DNA of 64,000 nucleotides from Sipunculus nudus (GCA_026874595.1 CM049307.1:93718330-93782329), one strand, 5' to 3'; counted from the first letter of the stretch, positions 10,737 through 23,655 are shown. The notes: a model not told the origin generated them from the letters alone. Translations and numbers: made by a program.

Positions 10737-13700
10737 ATGGAAAACCACATGACAGATTTGAATAGACAATTAAATATATGTTCATTAAATATAAGAGGTC
10801 TTAATAATTATGATAAAAGGAAGAAATTATATACATGGTTAACATATAGAAATGTTCATATTACTTTTTTACAAGAAACCTATTGCACTATAGTATCATC
10901 GAATATAATTAATAGTTCATGGAAAGGTAAAATATTTCATAGTCATGCATCGTCACCACATAGCAGAGGTGTTGCAATACTATTATCAGATAAAATAAAT
11001 ATAAAAATTTTAAATATTCATTGCTGTAAAAATGGTAGAAAAATACTGTTGAATACGGAATACAAAGGTAAAAAATTATGCTTAGTATGTGTTTATGCAC
11101 CGAACAAAGAAGGGGAACGGGAACTTTTCTTTGAGGACTTAGAGAAATGGTTAATGGAAAAAAGTGATTCTTTAAGGTGTATCATTATGGGAGGTGATTT
11201 TAATTGTTGTCTGCAAGATGATGATAGGAGCACGATGTCACATATGGCAGACCAAAGTAGAATACTATTGAAAAATATGTTAAATACTTTAAAGCTAACT
11301 GATATATGGAGCTGTTATGGCAGGTTAAATAACCGATTTACATGGTCAGAAAGGAATGTAAGCAGTAGACTTGACTATTTCTTTATCTCTAATTCTGAAC
11401 TATGGAACTGCTTAAATTATGACTGTGAATACGTACTGTCAGAGCATAAAGAACATCGGCTGTCAGATCACAAAGCTATAAAGATATGTCTGGATTTTAA
11501 AGTAAGCATTAGAGGGCCGGGATATTGGAAACTAAACGTCAGCCTATTAAATGATCCAATTTTTATTGGGCTGATGAAAGACTGTATTGCCTCTAGTTAC
11601 ACACGTTATAAACACAATTCTGCGAGGCTAGCTTGGGAAATGATTAAAATTAACATAAAAGAAGCAAGTATTAACTACTCTAAATCGAAAAGAAAAGAAA
11701 AAATGGTAGATTAGCTATGATAGACAAAAGGATTAAACAAATTTCACAGATTATTAGTTTAAATTCAATAGCTAAGGATATAGAAAGATTAAAAGAAGAA
11801 AAGCATTTACTTGAAATAGAAAAAAATGAAATATTTGATAATATAACAAAAGGTGCTCAAATACGTAGTAGAGCTAATTGGATTGAACAAGGGGAAAAGA
11901 GTACGAAATACTTTTTCAAGCTGGAGAATAAAAACCAGTCAGATAACACTATTTATAAAATCAGAGAAAACAATAATATAATAGAAGATGATGAAGGAAT
12001 ATTAAATCATATAAATAATTATTACAAAAACTTATATACATCACACAATCCATGTGTGAAAGAGATACAGAAATATTTAAATAATATAAAATCTTTAAAT
12101 GTTTTAAGTGATGAAGATAAAGATATATGTGATGCAGAAATGACAATGGATGAAATTAAAATTGCTGTAACTCAAATGAAGAAAAACAAGTCCCCAGGAT
12201 TAGATGGCATCCCTATTGAATTCTACGTGACTTTTTGGGATGACCTAAAAGAGTTTCTATATAATGCTTTTATAGAATCGTATCGTCACAATAAATTATG
12301 TTCTACCATGCGTACAGCTGTAATATCAATATTATTTAAGAAAGGAGACAAATATAATTTACATAATTATAGACCTATAAGCCTCTGTAACACTGATTAT
12401 AAAATATTAGCACAAGTATTAGCAAATAGATTGCAAAATATTTTACCAAAAATAATTGACCCATATCAGACCGGATATATTAAAGGTAGATACATCGGAA
12501 ATAATTTACGTCTTATCACGGACATATTTGAATTTGCTAAGAAATATAATAAAGAAGGGGGGTTAATTTTTCTCGATTTTACAAAGGCTTTTGATAGCTT
12601 AGAATGGAATTTTATGTTTGAAACTTTTAAAACATTTAATTTTGGTCAGAACTTTATCAACTGGATTAAAACTATTTACAATAACCCACTTTTTACTACA
12701 AAAAATAACGGATGGTTATCTTCAAAAAATGTAATGAAAAGAGGTATACGACAGGGCTGTCCAGTATCTGCATTACTTTTTATTATTTCAGTTGAAATAT
12801 TGGCACAAAAAATACGAACAAATGATAATATTAACGGCTTTATTTTTGGCAGTAAAGAAATAAAACTTAGCCAATATGCAGATGATACTACTTTGACTCT
12901 GAGAAATGATAAATCAGTTTCAACTGCCTTGAAGGAAATTTATGAATTTGGAAACCTAGCTGGTTTAAAACTAAATATGGAAAAAACTACCGTTTTAGAT
13001 CTGGGAAATAATAAGAGGCATAAAGATCCAATAGGAGTATAATGGACAAAACAGCCAGTGAAATGCTTAGGAATTTGGTTTGGATATGATGAGAAATGTA
13101 TAGAAAAACTAAACTGGGAAGACAAAATTGATAAAATAGAGAATAACATAAAAATTTGGAAGTTGAGGAATCTAAGTTTAATTGGAAAAATATTAATTGT
13201 TAAGACAATACCTTTATCCAAAATAGCATTACAAGCTTCGGTACTACCAATTCCGGACGGATTCGAAAAAAGAATAAACAAAGTTATTTATAACTATATT
13301 TGGAATAAAACAGAAACAATTAAAAGGTCAGTTTTAATAAGAGATATAGAGGAAGGCGGTCTTAAAATGATCGATATTAATAGTTGGTTACTTTCATTTA
13401 AAGCTGCATGGGTACCAAGAATACTTTATGAAGAAAATAAATGGAAACATATCTTTAAATATTATTTACACAGCTGTGGGCTCCATACAGACTGGGTATT
13501 TAACACAAACTGTGTATCAATAAAGCAGTTTAGCATATTGAAACATATACCCCAATTTTATAGAGAAGTGATATTAGCTTTTAATAAATGTAAGGTTAAA
13601 AGAGAGATTACTTCACCAGAAGATATTTTAAAACAACCATCATGGGGTAACACTGAATTTATGATCAATAATAAATGCTTATATTTTAAAGCCTGGGTTG

Positions 13701-14557
13701 AAGAAAATATAATTTATATTCGAGATGTTCTAAACAATGATGGCACTTTTATATCAGTCAGCAACCTTTTAAAGAAATTAAAAATAAAACACAATTGGAT
13801 ATCGGAATATATACAGGTTAAAAATGCCGTTAAAAAGACTCTTTCTCTATTTCCAAAAGAATAAGTCATAAAGAAATCGGTTTATCTAGAACACACATAC
13901 ACGCTTGGTAAACATAATATTAATATATATAAGAAAAAATCAAAATTCTTTTACAATGAATTAGTAAGAAGAAATATGTCTTCTCCCAAACATCAAATTA
14001 TTTTGAAGGAAAAATTTAAAAAAGAATTAATAAGTTGGACAAAAGTCTATCAGTGTAAAATTAAAAACATGCCAACGAAAAAACTATCAGAATTTAATTT
14101 CAAATTATTACATGACATTATTCCAACAGGTACCAAAGTGTCCAAATGGAACTCAAATATTTCCCATCTTTGTAAATTTTGTAATGTAAATGAAAATGCT
14201 GAACATATGCTGTATGAATGTAAATTATTGAGGGAGATATGGGAAAATATTATGAAAATACTTCATATCCAGATAAACTGGGAGACGCTCGTAATTGGTC
14301 ATAAATACGCACTGGATGGTAATTTTGTAAATATGAACAATTTCATAATATCAGTAACTACGTATGCCATTTTTAAGTACAATATGCATTGTAAATATAA
14401 TGAAATTAGCCTATCAGAGAGTAAAATACGACAATATGTATCGCAAGATATTATGAAACATGTATATATGCAGAAATATTTAAAATACCCTTACTTGAAT
14501 CAAATTTTCATTGATAGATTTATAAAAATTAAAGATTGTATTTTATCTGTATGTTAA
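10737..14557 (+). pseudogene. LINE ORF2: endonuclease-reverse transcriptase, frameshift plus two stops
   Basis: The first part (10737-11714) is an APE-type endonuclease: LNICSLNIRGLN, FLQETYC, GGDFNC, SRLDYFF and the terminal SDH in LSDHKAI. The frame then shifts by one base at an A-run (11698-11703) and continues in the frame of 11717. The reverse transcriptase follows, with KNKSPGLDGIP, YRPISLCN, FLDFTKAFDS, RQGCPVSALLF and the catalytic YADD at 12875-12886. In-frame TAA codons at 13040 and 13862 interrupt the later thumb region; reading resumes in the same frame each time (for example KCLGIWFGYDEK after the first). The end has a Cys/His zinc-binding pattern, CKFCNVNENAEHMLYEC. The protein would nick target DNA and prime reverse transcription there. 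It is dead here unless complemented. Confidence 0.9.
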
Positions 14558-14762
14558 TATTGAATGTTTATTTATTTTTCATTATATTCTTAAATGTTAT
14601 TGTGCTGACAGATAAAAATGAATGTATTCATTCCATCCCCTCTATCTGTCGGAGTGGTTATGGCTTTGATAAAGGCAGAGTATATTGCAATAAAGGTCAT
14701 TAAAAAAATAAAAACAAACAGCTTCAAACATCGTTAGCCAGGTAAAAAAAAAAAAAAAAAAA

Positions 14763-14778
14763 AAAATGCGATAAACAA
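14763..14778. repeat. Target-site duplication, right copy
   Basis: This is identical to 8999-9014. Its first four A residues overlap the end of the poly-A tail. Confidence 0.9.
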
Positions 14779-14779
14779 A

Positions 14780-15700
14780 GGCTTTCTTCTGCGCCTTTCT
14801 TTTGCCTTCAACTGAAGAGCAATCTTTGAAGACAGAATGTGTCAGTAAATTCTCCAGATAAGCCTGAGCTTGATTGATTTTCTGAAGGTACATGCTGCTT
14901 GAATAACACGATTTCTTTAAATGGAGTTATATGTAACATCTCTCTGCATATTTTGTTTCTTTATCCAGAGTTTGCTATTCAGGTCCAGGTGTCTCACCAT
15001 TTGGATCAGGATATATTCTACCGTGCTTTTTACCCCTATCTGTGCAGTTGTAATACTCAATTTGCGCATTTTCCTGAAAATAACACTTTCACGCCAATGC
15101 GTTAATTCACATTGCTATATTTATGTAATAATAATGTATATTTTGTCTATTTTCGTTCATATCCCATTATTTTCATTTCATATAAATGAGCCATATATTA
15201 AAGCTCGAGATGAACTGGCAATGGTTTAACCTTGATCACCTAACATTGGCAGGTTTTCCAGATGCCTTGCTTTAACGGTAGGTCTATGCCAGTATTTAAT
15301 TCATTAAATTAGCCCCAGCATGCATTACGGTTTGAAATAAGAGAAGCTGGCCAGGCACGAGAAAGAAAATATAAAATATGGAACGACGGTCTGTTGCAAA
15401 CCTTTTTGTTTTATCATTATCGTTAGGTTCAACGGCAGCGAGTTTGTTGCAGGTAGCCTTGGCAGTTAGTAAGAGCAGAGCACACAGCCAAGCAACATCC
15501 ACAAGCTGTCTGGCAACTGAAATGGTACGCAAAGTCAATAACTGTTCTATATACACCAGCAGCAGCGCGCCACCAGGAACTTCCTACTGAATGCGGTTAA
15601 AAAAGAGAAGTGGTTAATATTTCGTTGCATATCTTTTCTGCTTCTTGTAGTTCTATAAAGGCTTGGAGTGCCATCTAGCGTTTTGTAATAGGATGGAAAA
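14780..15700. other. Intergenic stretch with one signal-like short frame
   Basis: A plus-strand frame, 15378-15590 (70 codons), starts METRRS-like with a hydrophobic N-terminal run (VLSLSLGSTAASLLQVALA) and ends in a Ser-rich stretch. It looks loosely like a secreted peptide, but the opposite strand is open as well and I recognise no family. The rest of the stretch shows nothing. Confidence 0.15.
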
Positions 15701-15724
15701 CGTACACGTCAGGAAACCTCTCGT

Positions 15725-16045
15725 TCATTTCAACCTCGATTTGGCTTATGTTATAGTTTCAAGCAATGACGTGCTTTTTTGCTCCTCCTGAGTGTGACCT
15801 TTCGTGTTTATCAACATGTTGTCCCTGATGTGTTTTTCGACCCTATTCAAGTAACTTTACTCGTTCAAGGTGGCTCTCAATAATCTGATGTAGTTCTCCA
15901 TTCGGGTAAGCACGGATTGCAGCAGGGAGTCAACTTCAACCTCTTACCCCCTCTTTATTTCAACCTGAATTTTGCTCATGTAATCGTTCCAAGCAATTAC
16001 GTGCTTTTTAACACACTCCTAAGTCTTGCCTTTCAGGTCAATCAA
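15725..16045. repeat. Diverged tandem duplication, period about 228 bp
   Basis: The block at about 15731-15815 (tttcaacctcgatttggct, then caagcaatgacgtgct) recurs at about 15959-16040 (tttcaacctgaattttgct, then caagcaattacgtgct), in the same order and spacing. Only two units are seen. No coding potential is apparent. Confidence 0.6.
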
Positions 16046-16199
16046 GACTGCTCTGGTATATTCGAGTTTGTTTTTTCCCCACTGACGTAAAACTTTCTGG
16101 TTTGCCTGACAACATGATTTTGGAGAGCCTTAAATGGCTTTAACTGTCACTGTTAGAAAATTATAGTTCTATGGAACCTGGAAACAAAATGTATGTTGT

Positions 16200-18240
16200 T
16201 TCTTTTCATCTTTTTTAATTAAATAAATTTTATAGCGGAAAAAAAATACAATAGACATTTCACACATAATTGTACACAACCACATCCAATATAATATATA
16301 CAGAGCACATTGCCTCGATATTATTCCAACTATACCTCATATTTTCAATCCTTCTAATTAGCATATGCAGTATATTCATATATTCTAGTGGTCTTAACCC
16401 CTTCCTTTACTTTCAATACTAAGAACTACAATGCTACTGTATGTTATAAATTTTTACTTATTTTTCCCATTTTTCTAAATGTGCAGGAATTTTATATTTT
16501 TGTTTTGCTATTATATGTTCAATTTTCTATATAAATTTCATTCCCTTAAAAAGCCTTGGATTAAATTGCTGATTTTCTGATTTTTTTAATCTCTACTTTT
16601 ATATACATACATTTTGAATGTAAGGAGCACCTGATTCATTAAAAGGTTCTTCCTTATTTGAAACATTCCATACAATAATGTGTTCAAGGTTAATGGTGGC
16701 ATTATCACTCCATCTTATTTAACCAATCCACATTTCTAAAATATATACTTTTTGTCACAAAACATTCATAAAAAATGTGTTCCTTTGTCTCTTATTCTAT
16801 GAACCTAACTTCCATTTGTATAGCAAACCTTTGTTTGGTAAATAGTTATAGGGTATTTTAGATAAGCATTCCCTTGAGTACATATCCAATGAGATTTCTT
16901 TGTTATGGCACCAAAGTAACAGTCCCAGTTGATATTAGTTTCCCTATATTGTATGCCTTAACCTGACCAATGATGAGCGAGCAGTTGACTTTTGTTCCAC
17001 AAATATATCATAACATATTTAAAAGACAAAGATTGTATATTAGTTATACTCTAAGTTCTAATTATGATATGCTCCTTTCATATACCTTCATTAGATTCGG
17101 TATTCTCGTCTTTTATACGAAGGCTTTTACAAGCTTTATCCCACATAAAACAAATGCTTGCAATACACTGACTTTTCATCCACTTTAATCCATTTATTAT
17201 TACAGTGAGGTTGCAGTTTTACCTCGCTTCTTACCGATGGTTCTTTTGAGACAAGTTGTGACCCATCTTCCAAACACTGTTTTAAAAGCCTGGTATCTTC
17301 GATGGTATTTTATGGTATTCAAACTTTTAAGACACCTTGGTTACGCCACCAAATTTCTCAAGTTAAGAAATTGATAGTGCTTTCCTTGCATAAGCATTAT
17401 TACATAGAATCAACCATTTAATCCAAAATATTCTTTGAGTTTTCAATCTGCTGGCTTAGTCTACAAAGTTTATACCACCTTTGTGGTATGGTCCTCTCGG
17501 TGTACTCTATCTGACCTCTCTTAAAATATGTTTCATCATTGACATAACAATATCTATGAATGACTGGGGTGTTACATGCATATTGACTACATATATTACT
17601 TTGTATTAAGCTATTGTTCTACATATTTCTGCTCTTCCAAACAATGTTAACTTTTCTGCTGGAACACACGTTAATGATTTATCTGTCACTTTATCAAAAT
17701 TAAGTTTCCTATGAGATCTTTACCATACGAGTGCCAGATGCCAAGAGTTTAAATTGCTCCTTTTTTCAGGTTAACCAATTATCATGAAACTGGTTCTAGT
17801 GTACTATATTTACTTGAACCTATCCAGGCTGCATCCGTTTTATTATATTTGACATGCAGGGCTGAAATTTGTAAAAACCCATTTATAGTGCTTCAATTAA
17901 ATGTACAAATATAGATGAGTTCCTGATGAAAAGTTTTGTCATCTGCAAAACATGTCATTTTTAGTTCATATGCACCAACATGGCCTCCTTTGATATCTTA
18001 ATTTATATAAACGTGATTTGTAAACACTTCAACAAATATAAATAAAATCATATGGCTTTCTTGGATTCTTGGGAATTAAAGTCCTCCTAAAAGCTTGTAA
18101 GGGATTTTGTTAACCATAAATATAATTAATAAAACAGTTCTTCTTTACCTAAGGGGTTCACTTTTTTACTTTCCTATTCCTTCTAATGGGATAGAAAAAC
18201 TTCATTAGGTATACATCCTTATGCTGATTTTCTTTTCCCT
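16200..18240 (-). pseudogene. Second Tx1/L1-like LINE, decayed, 3' part of ORF2
   Basis: Read on the minus strand in shifting frames, this holds the end of a reverse transcriptase related to that at 11.7-14.5 kb. The active-site FADD is encoded at 17938-17949, preceded by ILFIFVEVFTNH. Next come LTLFGRAEI-like text at about 17620, IKWLIL and KFGG at about 17340-17420, and a zinc-binding remnant, ETKEHIFYEC, near 16780. Stops and frameshifts are numerous, so it is much older than the NADAR copy. The 5' half is missing and no target-site duplication was found. Confidence 0.65.
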
Positions 18241-18376
18241 TGGTACAATTCTGTTCAGGACGTCCAATTCTTACAGTTTTGTGCTTGACCTGGTCCCCCA
18301 GAACAGAGCGTCTGGAGGAGATTTAGAGCGTCACAGACACTTTACCCTACCCCCCCCACAACGTATCCTGGAACCA

Positions 18377-18378
<2 letters not shown>

Positions 18379-18441
<63 letters not shown>

Positions 18442-18500
18442 AATGTATATATATATATATATATACACCCACACGTGTATTTATAAATATATATATATAT
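18379..18500. repeat. Interrupted (AT)n microsatellite
   Basis: A long AT dinucleotide run is broken by acat, aaatgt and a cacccacacgtg spacer. It is directly followed by the 15-bp minisatellite. Confidence 0.95.
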
Positions 18501-18645
18501 GACGTATAAGTCACTGACGTATCAGTCAAGGCCGTATCAGAAATGGACGTTACAATCACAGCCATTACATTCAAGAACTTTACAGTCAAGTACGTTTAAA
18601 TTACGTTTCAGTCACGGACTTATCAATCATGAACATATAGTTCAT
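18501..18645. repeat. 15-bp degenerate minisatellite
   Basis: Units resemble gacgtatcagtcaag and repeat about nine or ten times with drift, for example gacgtataagtcact, gccgtatcagaaatg and aactttacagtcaag. The period is 15 throughout, apart from one irregular unit near 18591-18615. Because 15 is a multiple of three, minus-strand frames show a repetitive D-T-S-V-T pattern. Confidence 0.8.
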
Positions 18646-18928
18646 TGTGTCACCCGTTACAAGTTACCCCATTCATAACACAAATCCTTATGATGAATCA
18701 GTTTTTCCGAGGATTGCACAATTGTTTGCCATTTCTTTTAGGAGTGAACTCGGGGACATGTTTTCTTTGCCTCGAACCAGTAAGACTGTAGTTTTATAGT
18801 GTCTTCTGATTACACAAGGATTAAACATATGATCTGAATTAAGTATAAGACAAAGCATGGATCTGTTACATTATTACATACTTACATACTTGGTAATACA
18901 TATGGATCAACGATTTTGAAACGTGACT

Positions 18929-19047
18929 GGACTTGGGTTCGAGTCCGTACTACAGTCCACTGTTTCAGGGATTTTACTACGAGTCCGTGCTACGGTCCAC
19001 TGTTTCAGGGACTTGGGTTCGATTCTGGACTACAGTCCACTCTTTCA
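18929..19047. repeat. 40-bp tandem repeat, three units
   Basis: Units run 18929-18967, 18968-19007 and 19008-19047, each ending with cactgtttca or cactctttca. Units 1 and 3 contain cttgggttcga, which resembles a tRNA/SINE B box (GGTTCGANTCC). The array could therefore derive from a tRNA-like sequence. No A box is evident. Confidence 0.85.
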
Positions 19048-19149
19048 GGGACTCTGCCTTGGACCTGAGGGTATTGGAAAGGCATTTGTCCTTGGAATTT
19101 GAGTTTAGAACCCGGGAATTCAAACCGAGCCCAGCTGAAGTCCATTAGA

Positions 19150-22100
19150 TAACAAATCTGTCTTCAGATTGATAGTACTGTTTGATCTTGATAAAAGTAA
19201 TAAAAATACTGTGTAGCAAGTTTGTGTAGTGTATATACATAGCTAATTCAGGATTCCTAAATACACCAAAGCGTTATTTAAGACATTTTTTTTTATTAAT
19301 ATGTTAAAACAGTACTTTCTATTATAATTATTTGATATTGAAGTGAGATGAATTAAAAGTGGATCGTTTCACAAACGTGAACGAAATTAATAAAATAAAT
19401 GCTAAAGACGGATTGTGCAAGCGCAGTTTAAACGTAAATAAAGGGCAAGTTGACACTTTAAATGTTGTCTCCCTCCCGAGTAAACAGTTGGGCTGATGTT
19501 AGCATACCCCCCCCCCACTTTCTTCATTTCAATGAATTAACAGAAAATACATAACATCTATATTTTAATATAAGATATAAACATTCTTTCAAGGATAAGG
19601 CTGTATAGATTGTTATTTGCAAGACAGAAATTTACCGACGCTTCCTAAATAAAACGGTTCAGATCTCGATTTAATTATTGTTTCGCGTGATATGCTAATC
19701 CACACCTTATATAACTGCATTATGACATGTATGTGTAGTGAAAGTGATAAGCAGCCATGTTTTTACTGACAGACTGTTTTCTCCCAGAGAGCAGGCGGAT
19801 GAACCAAAGTGCGCCGAGATAAGATCTTCACACGAAAGTCCAATCGACCGTAATACATTGTGCTATTTATTATCTTTATGTCCAAAAACACTAAAGCATT
19901 TTCATATTAAACACCCAAATAAGATGTTTTTGTAAAAGTGATTTCATACAGATGATTTTTTCACATGTAGGTATTAAATTTGGTGCAAGTATTTGCACAG
20001 AGTGACTTCTTTTTGATGAAATCTTAGATATATGGAGATGGCACAAAAAGTCAGTAGTAACTTATTGCCCCCCCCCCCCCAAAAAAAACAACGTATGAAC
20101 AAAATTGTTAAAATGAAACAAGCTGTTGCTTGGAAATGCTGGTGATTAATTCTAAATTAAAAAAAAACTCAGTTCAGCCCAGTTCTAAAATGTGTCTACC
20201 ACAGTTCTTGAAAAAAAATATACATTCGATCCTGATTACAAGTTGCATATATGTTAGAATATTTGAGATTTTGATTTGTTTCATCAGTGACCAAAGTGTG
20301 AGAAATGCTACCGTCAATATACAGGCAACGCCACAATATGCCGTTTACTGCGCGTTTGGTATAACATACCAACTGTACAATATTTCCTGAGAATACGACC
20401 ATGGATTTCATGGACTGTGAATTTAAAGTAAAGGTTTTTCTGACTTGGGAAATGAAAAGTGTGTTGTGGGTTCCTAATTGAGTACCATTTACTCCAAGTC
20501 CGGGCCGATCTTGGTTATACAGGTATGGAACAGTTAGGTCCAGGCTGACAGATCATAAACGATTTTAAAGGCGTTTATGGTTTATTTTATTTTGGGGGGG
20601 GGGACAAAACAACATATAGCGATTGAACCCATTTTGTTGAAAGAAGAAAGATAACGCCTAATATTACCCGATATTTTTTTATTAATTAATTATAAATAAA
20701 TTGTTTCATTGAATTAATTTCCCTCTCTTCTCGGGTCCATGTCATTTTTATTTCAAACAGAATTATTCGTTGTTATTGTATGATTATTATCCTTCTGTTT
20801 TATACGTATAGTTTTTAATGATGCGGGAAAATCGTTATGTAGTAAAAGGTGATGCTGATCAAAAAATGTCATGACATGTAAAAATCGTGGGTAATCTGAT
20901 ATGAAATGCGACTGTGTAATTTGATGAAATGTCATGTGGAATGTTATGTTATAATATATTATGTCGTAATTTGTGATTAACTTGTCAAATATGGTGGAGA
21001 AAATCTTTTTTTCTCTATTTGATTTATCAATCTGATATATTATCGTGCGAAGTTATATCCCAGGACATATTAAAAGAATGTATCATATGAGATAGAAAAC
21101 GCCATCTTGAAGACTGAAGAGGGCAAATACCAAAACCATGGAAGACAAATGATCTTGCTTAAGATCAAGACTCGGACTAATATTCTGCGAGTCATACAAC
21201 GATCCATGGTTTAAAGCACCCCGGATTTCAATTTTTTCTCGGCGTGACTGGTGAATTTGTGATAGGATCAGCAATTACCAAACGTAAAAAAAAAAAAACA
21301 ATTTTGCAGTAAGAATTAAATTTGGACTTTCGAACTAAATTTTGAATTTGGATCTGAGTTGGAATCCAGCCAAACTTGTTCCTGAATTAAAATACACCTC
21401 TCTTGGCTTATGACCCATTCTCTTGGTAAATTTCAATAAACCAATAAACACAATTTTAGAATTTTTTAAGGAGGGAGGGATATAGTTGTGAACCTCCATT
21501 TGGGGCTTATATGTCGATACGACTTTGTCGTGGCCACGTCGTCATGGTTGCATGGTCCTCATGGAAGTTGGATGCAATTTGAGATAAATAACATTGACGT
21601 CATGATAAGGTCCCGTGGGTACCAGCCAAGAGAGAACATTTTAAATCATTTTAACCAATCAGACAGACATATCTGTTTGAATGACTGAACGCTGTCACTG
21701 TGTCGTATTTAGGTATCAAAATCTACTTTGTTTGGTGTAAGGAGCTTGGCGGGAGGCGGGTCTCAGATAAGCCCCCCTTCAAACATCAAACAGCTCGGCA
21801 CTCACCATAAGTAATCAGAGACTGCACGGTACAAAATTGTTTGTTTGTCATAACATACATTTTAATCTGCCAAAGTTCTGAAGTAATTGAACTTTTGTAG
21901 AGGGATGGACAATTTTGTCATTTTTTTCTGTTTAATTGTTTATGTTTGTTTTCAATATAATTTGATTTTAATTGAATTGATGTGACATGGTGGACAATTG
22001 GTATAATATACTATGAGGAGGATCTTGAAGTCGGTGCAGGGGTTGGTGGAGGTTTGCGCTCTACGCGTGCTTGCTCGTCAAGATGAACCTATTTTATTTT

Positions 22101-22990
22101 CGCGGTTATTTAACTTATTTTTCATTCCTGCATTTGTAATCGTTTATACATCTTTCAAATGGAATTTCACAACAAATATCAAGGCAAACAAAATGGTCCT
22201 ACATTTTATACTTTATTGGTGCATCCCAATCGAATTTGTGAAACAATGTACAGACATAAATATCATAAATAAGCATGTGCAGTGTAGTGCATACATATTT
22301 AGCTAAACATGAAAGAAAAATAGTTATATTTATGTCTGAGTAAAGTTTGGATACCACATCACACAGACAGGCATGTTGTTACAAACAAGTGGTGAAAGTC
22401 ACCTTGTTTTGTCATCTCATACCTCCGGCCCACAGATTGAGATGTATTTCTAAATTACGAACTGAATACTGAGCCAAAAAAAAAAACTGCATGCCTGTCG
22501 TTTAAGACAGATGTTTGTTTAATGAACAGAATAATCCAGACATAGAATGATTTGCTTAATATATTTTTGTTTGTATATATAAATCTTGGTATATTTAAAC
22601 TACTACTAGCAATAATATCATTCTTGATATTATGATACACTAATTTCACAATACATGAACACAATAATAATAAAAGCAAACAATTGTAACAGTCCAGGGA
22701 CGGATAAACCCGATTTTCTATCTAAAATCCCGTAAAAAAAGATGAATACAGTCACAGTCTTACTACGATATATAACTTTCACTAACTGCATTGTTAAAGC
22801 TTAAAGATCTTGAACATTTCAACATCATCAGAGGGACACAGCCTCTCCAATGCTGCCCCCTGGTGTCATTCGCGAGCTCGTTACATGACCCCTCACCCAT
22901 ATTCGAAAGACTGCCCCTAAAGAATTCCATTTTGCAAAAGGTAGGAAATATTCTTCACCAATATAGCATATATGTAAAAAGCAATATGTA
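19150..22990. other. AT-rich stretch without a recognised gene
   Basis: It contains poly-C or poly-G runs (19507-19515, 20070-20080, 20593-20602) and short chance frames only. A palindromic TGACGTCA (CRE-like) is at 21595-21602. A CCAAT-type motif (aaccaatcag, 21653-21662) and a GC-rich ggcgggaggcggg near 21749 lie within 170 bases of it. This could be a promoter, but no transcript start or coding exon can be tied to it. Confidence 0.4.
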
Positions 22991-23030
22991 GCTTTGACCA
23001 CATGGTATTAAGATAAACCGACAAATAACG

Positions 23031-23068
23031 TGTATATATATATATATATGTATATATATATGTATATA

Positions 23069-23114
<46 letters not shown>
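23031..23114. repeat. (AT)n microsatellite with GT interruptions
   Basis: A TA run with regularly spaced tg interruptions, then a pure TA run. Confidence 0.95.
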
Positions 23115-23117
<3 letters not shown>

Positions 23118-23324
23118 AGTGAACATAAAAAGAAGTAAGACCTCAACGCCAACATTTCAAACAATCATATTATTTGGATAACATATACAGAGCGATTGAC
23201 GAAGGCTAAGGGGTAGCTGAAAATTTAGCTTCAATCTGTATATGATTGTTTCAAATATTAGCTTTGATGTCTCTCTTCTTTTTATGATCTATTACTGTCT
23301 TAAGCCGGCACCCGGAGAATTTTG

Positions 23325-23326
<2 letters not shown>

Positions 23327-23382
<56 letters not shown>
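23327..23382. repeat. (AT)n microsatellite
   Basis: A pure AT run of about 56 bases. Confidence 0.95.
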
Positions 23383-23384
<2 letters not shown>

Positions 23385-23598
23385 TACAAATCTTATCAGT
23401 ACAACAGAGATTATCACAATTCAGTAGTTATATAATAATAATAATGACATGATATATATGAAACAATATTTAAACAATAATTTTTTTACTCAAGTTTGAT
23501 CTGCTAAGTTCCACATAGAAGGAAAATTAGTACTTTGCCCACGTTTTAATGAAACAAGCTGATATTAGTTTTATTTATTTCGCCTCAGGCCAATTTAA

Positions 23599-23606
23599 TA
23601 TATATG

Positions 23607-23655
<49 letters not shown>
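23599..23655. repeat. (AT)n microsatellite
   Basis: An AT run with two tg interruptions. It lies downstream of the terminal lectin exon on the minus strand, within its likely 3' UTR side. A tttatt (AATAAA on the minus strand) occurs nearby at about 23570. Confidence 0.9.

Larger units (their letters stand above)
9015..14766 (+). mobile_element. Tx1/L1-like LINE with NADAR-bearing ORF1, nearly complete
   Basis: This non-LTR retrotransposon of about 5.75 kb has a 5' UTR (to 9364), ORF1 (9365-10693), a 43-base spacer with a 17-A run (10700-10716), ORF2 (10737-14557), a short 3' UTR and a 23-A tail (14744-14766). A perfect 16-bp target-site duplication flanks it. The order gag-like ORF1, APE endonuclease, reverse transcriptase and zinc-binding end matches the L1/Tx1 group. 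Lesions are few: stops at 10337-10339, 13040-13042 and 13862-13864, and a one-base frameshift near 11698-11703. This copy is therefore probably inactive but not old. The clade is assigned from motif style only. Confidence 0.88.

Noticed and set aside
10337-13864. A variant genetic code with TAA read as an amino acid
   Set aside because: The stops occur only in a retrotransposon copy that also has a frameshift. The lectin terminal exon ends properly at TAA after the last CTLD cysteine.
22917-23164. Minus-strand frames rich in Y-I across (AT)n
   Set aside because: Low-complexity translation of a microsatellite.
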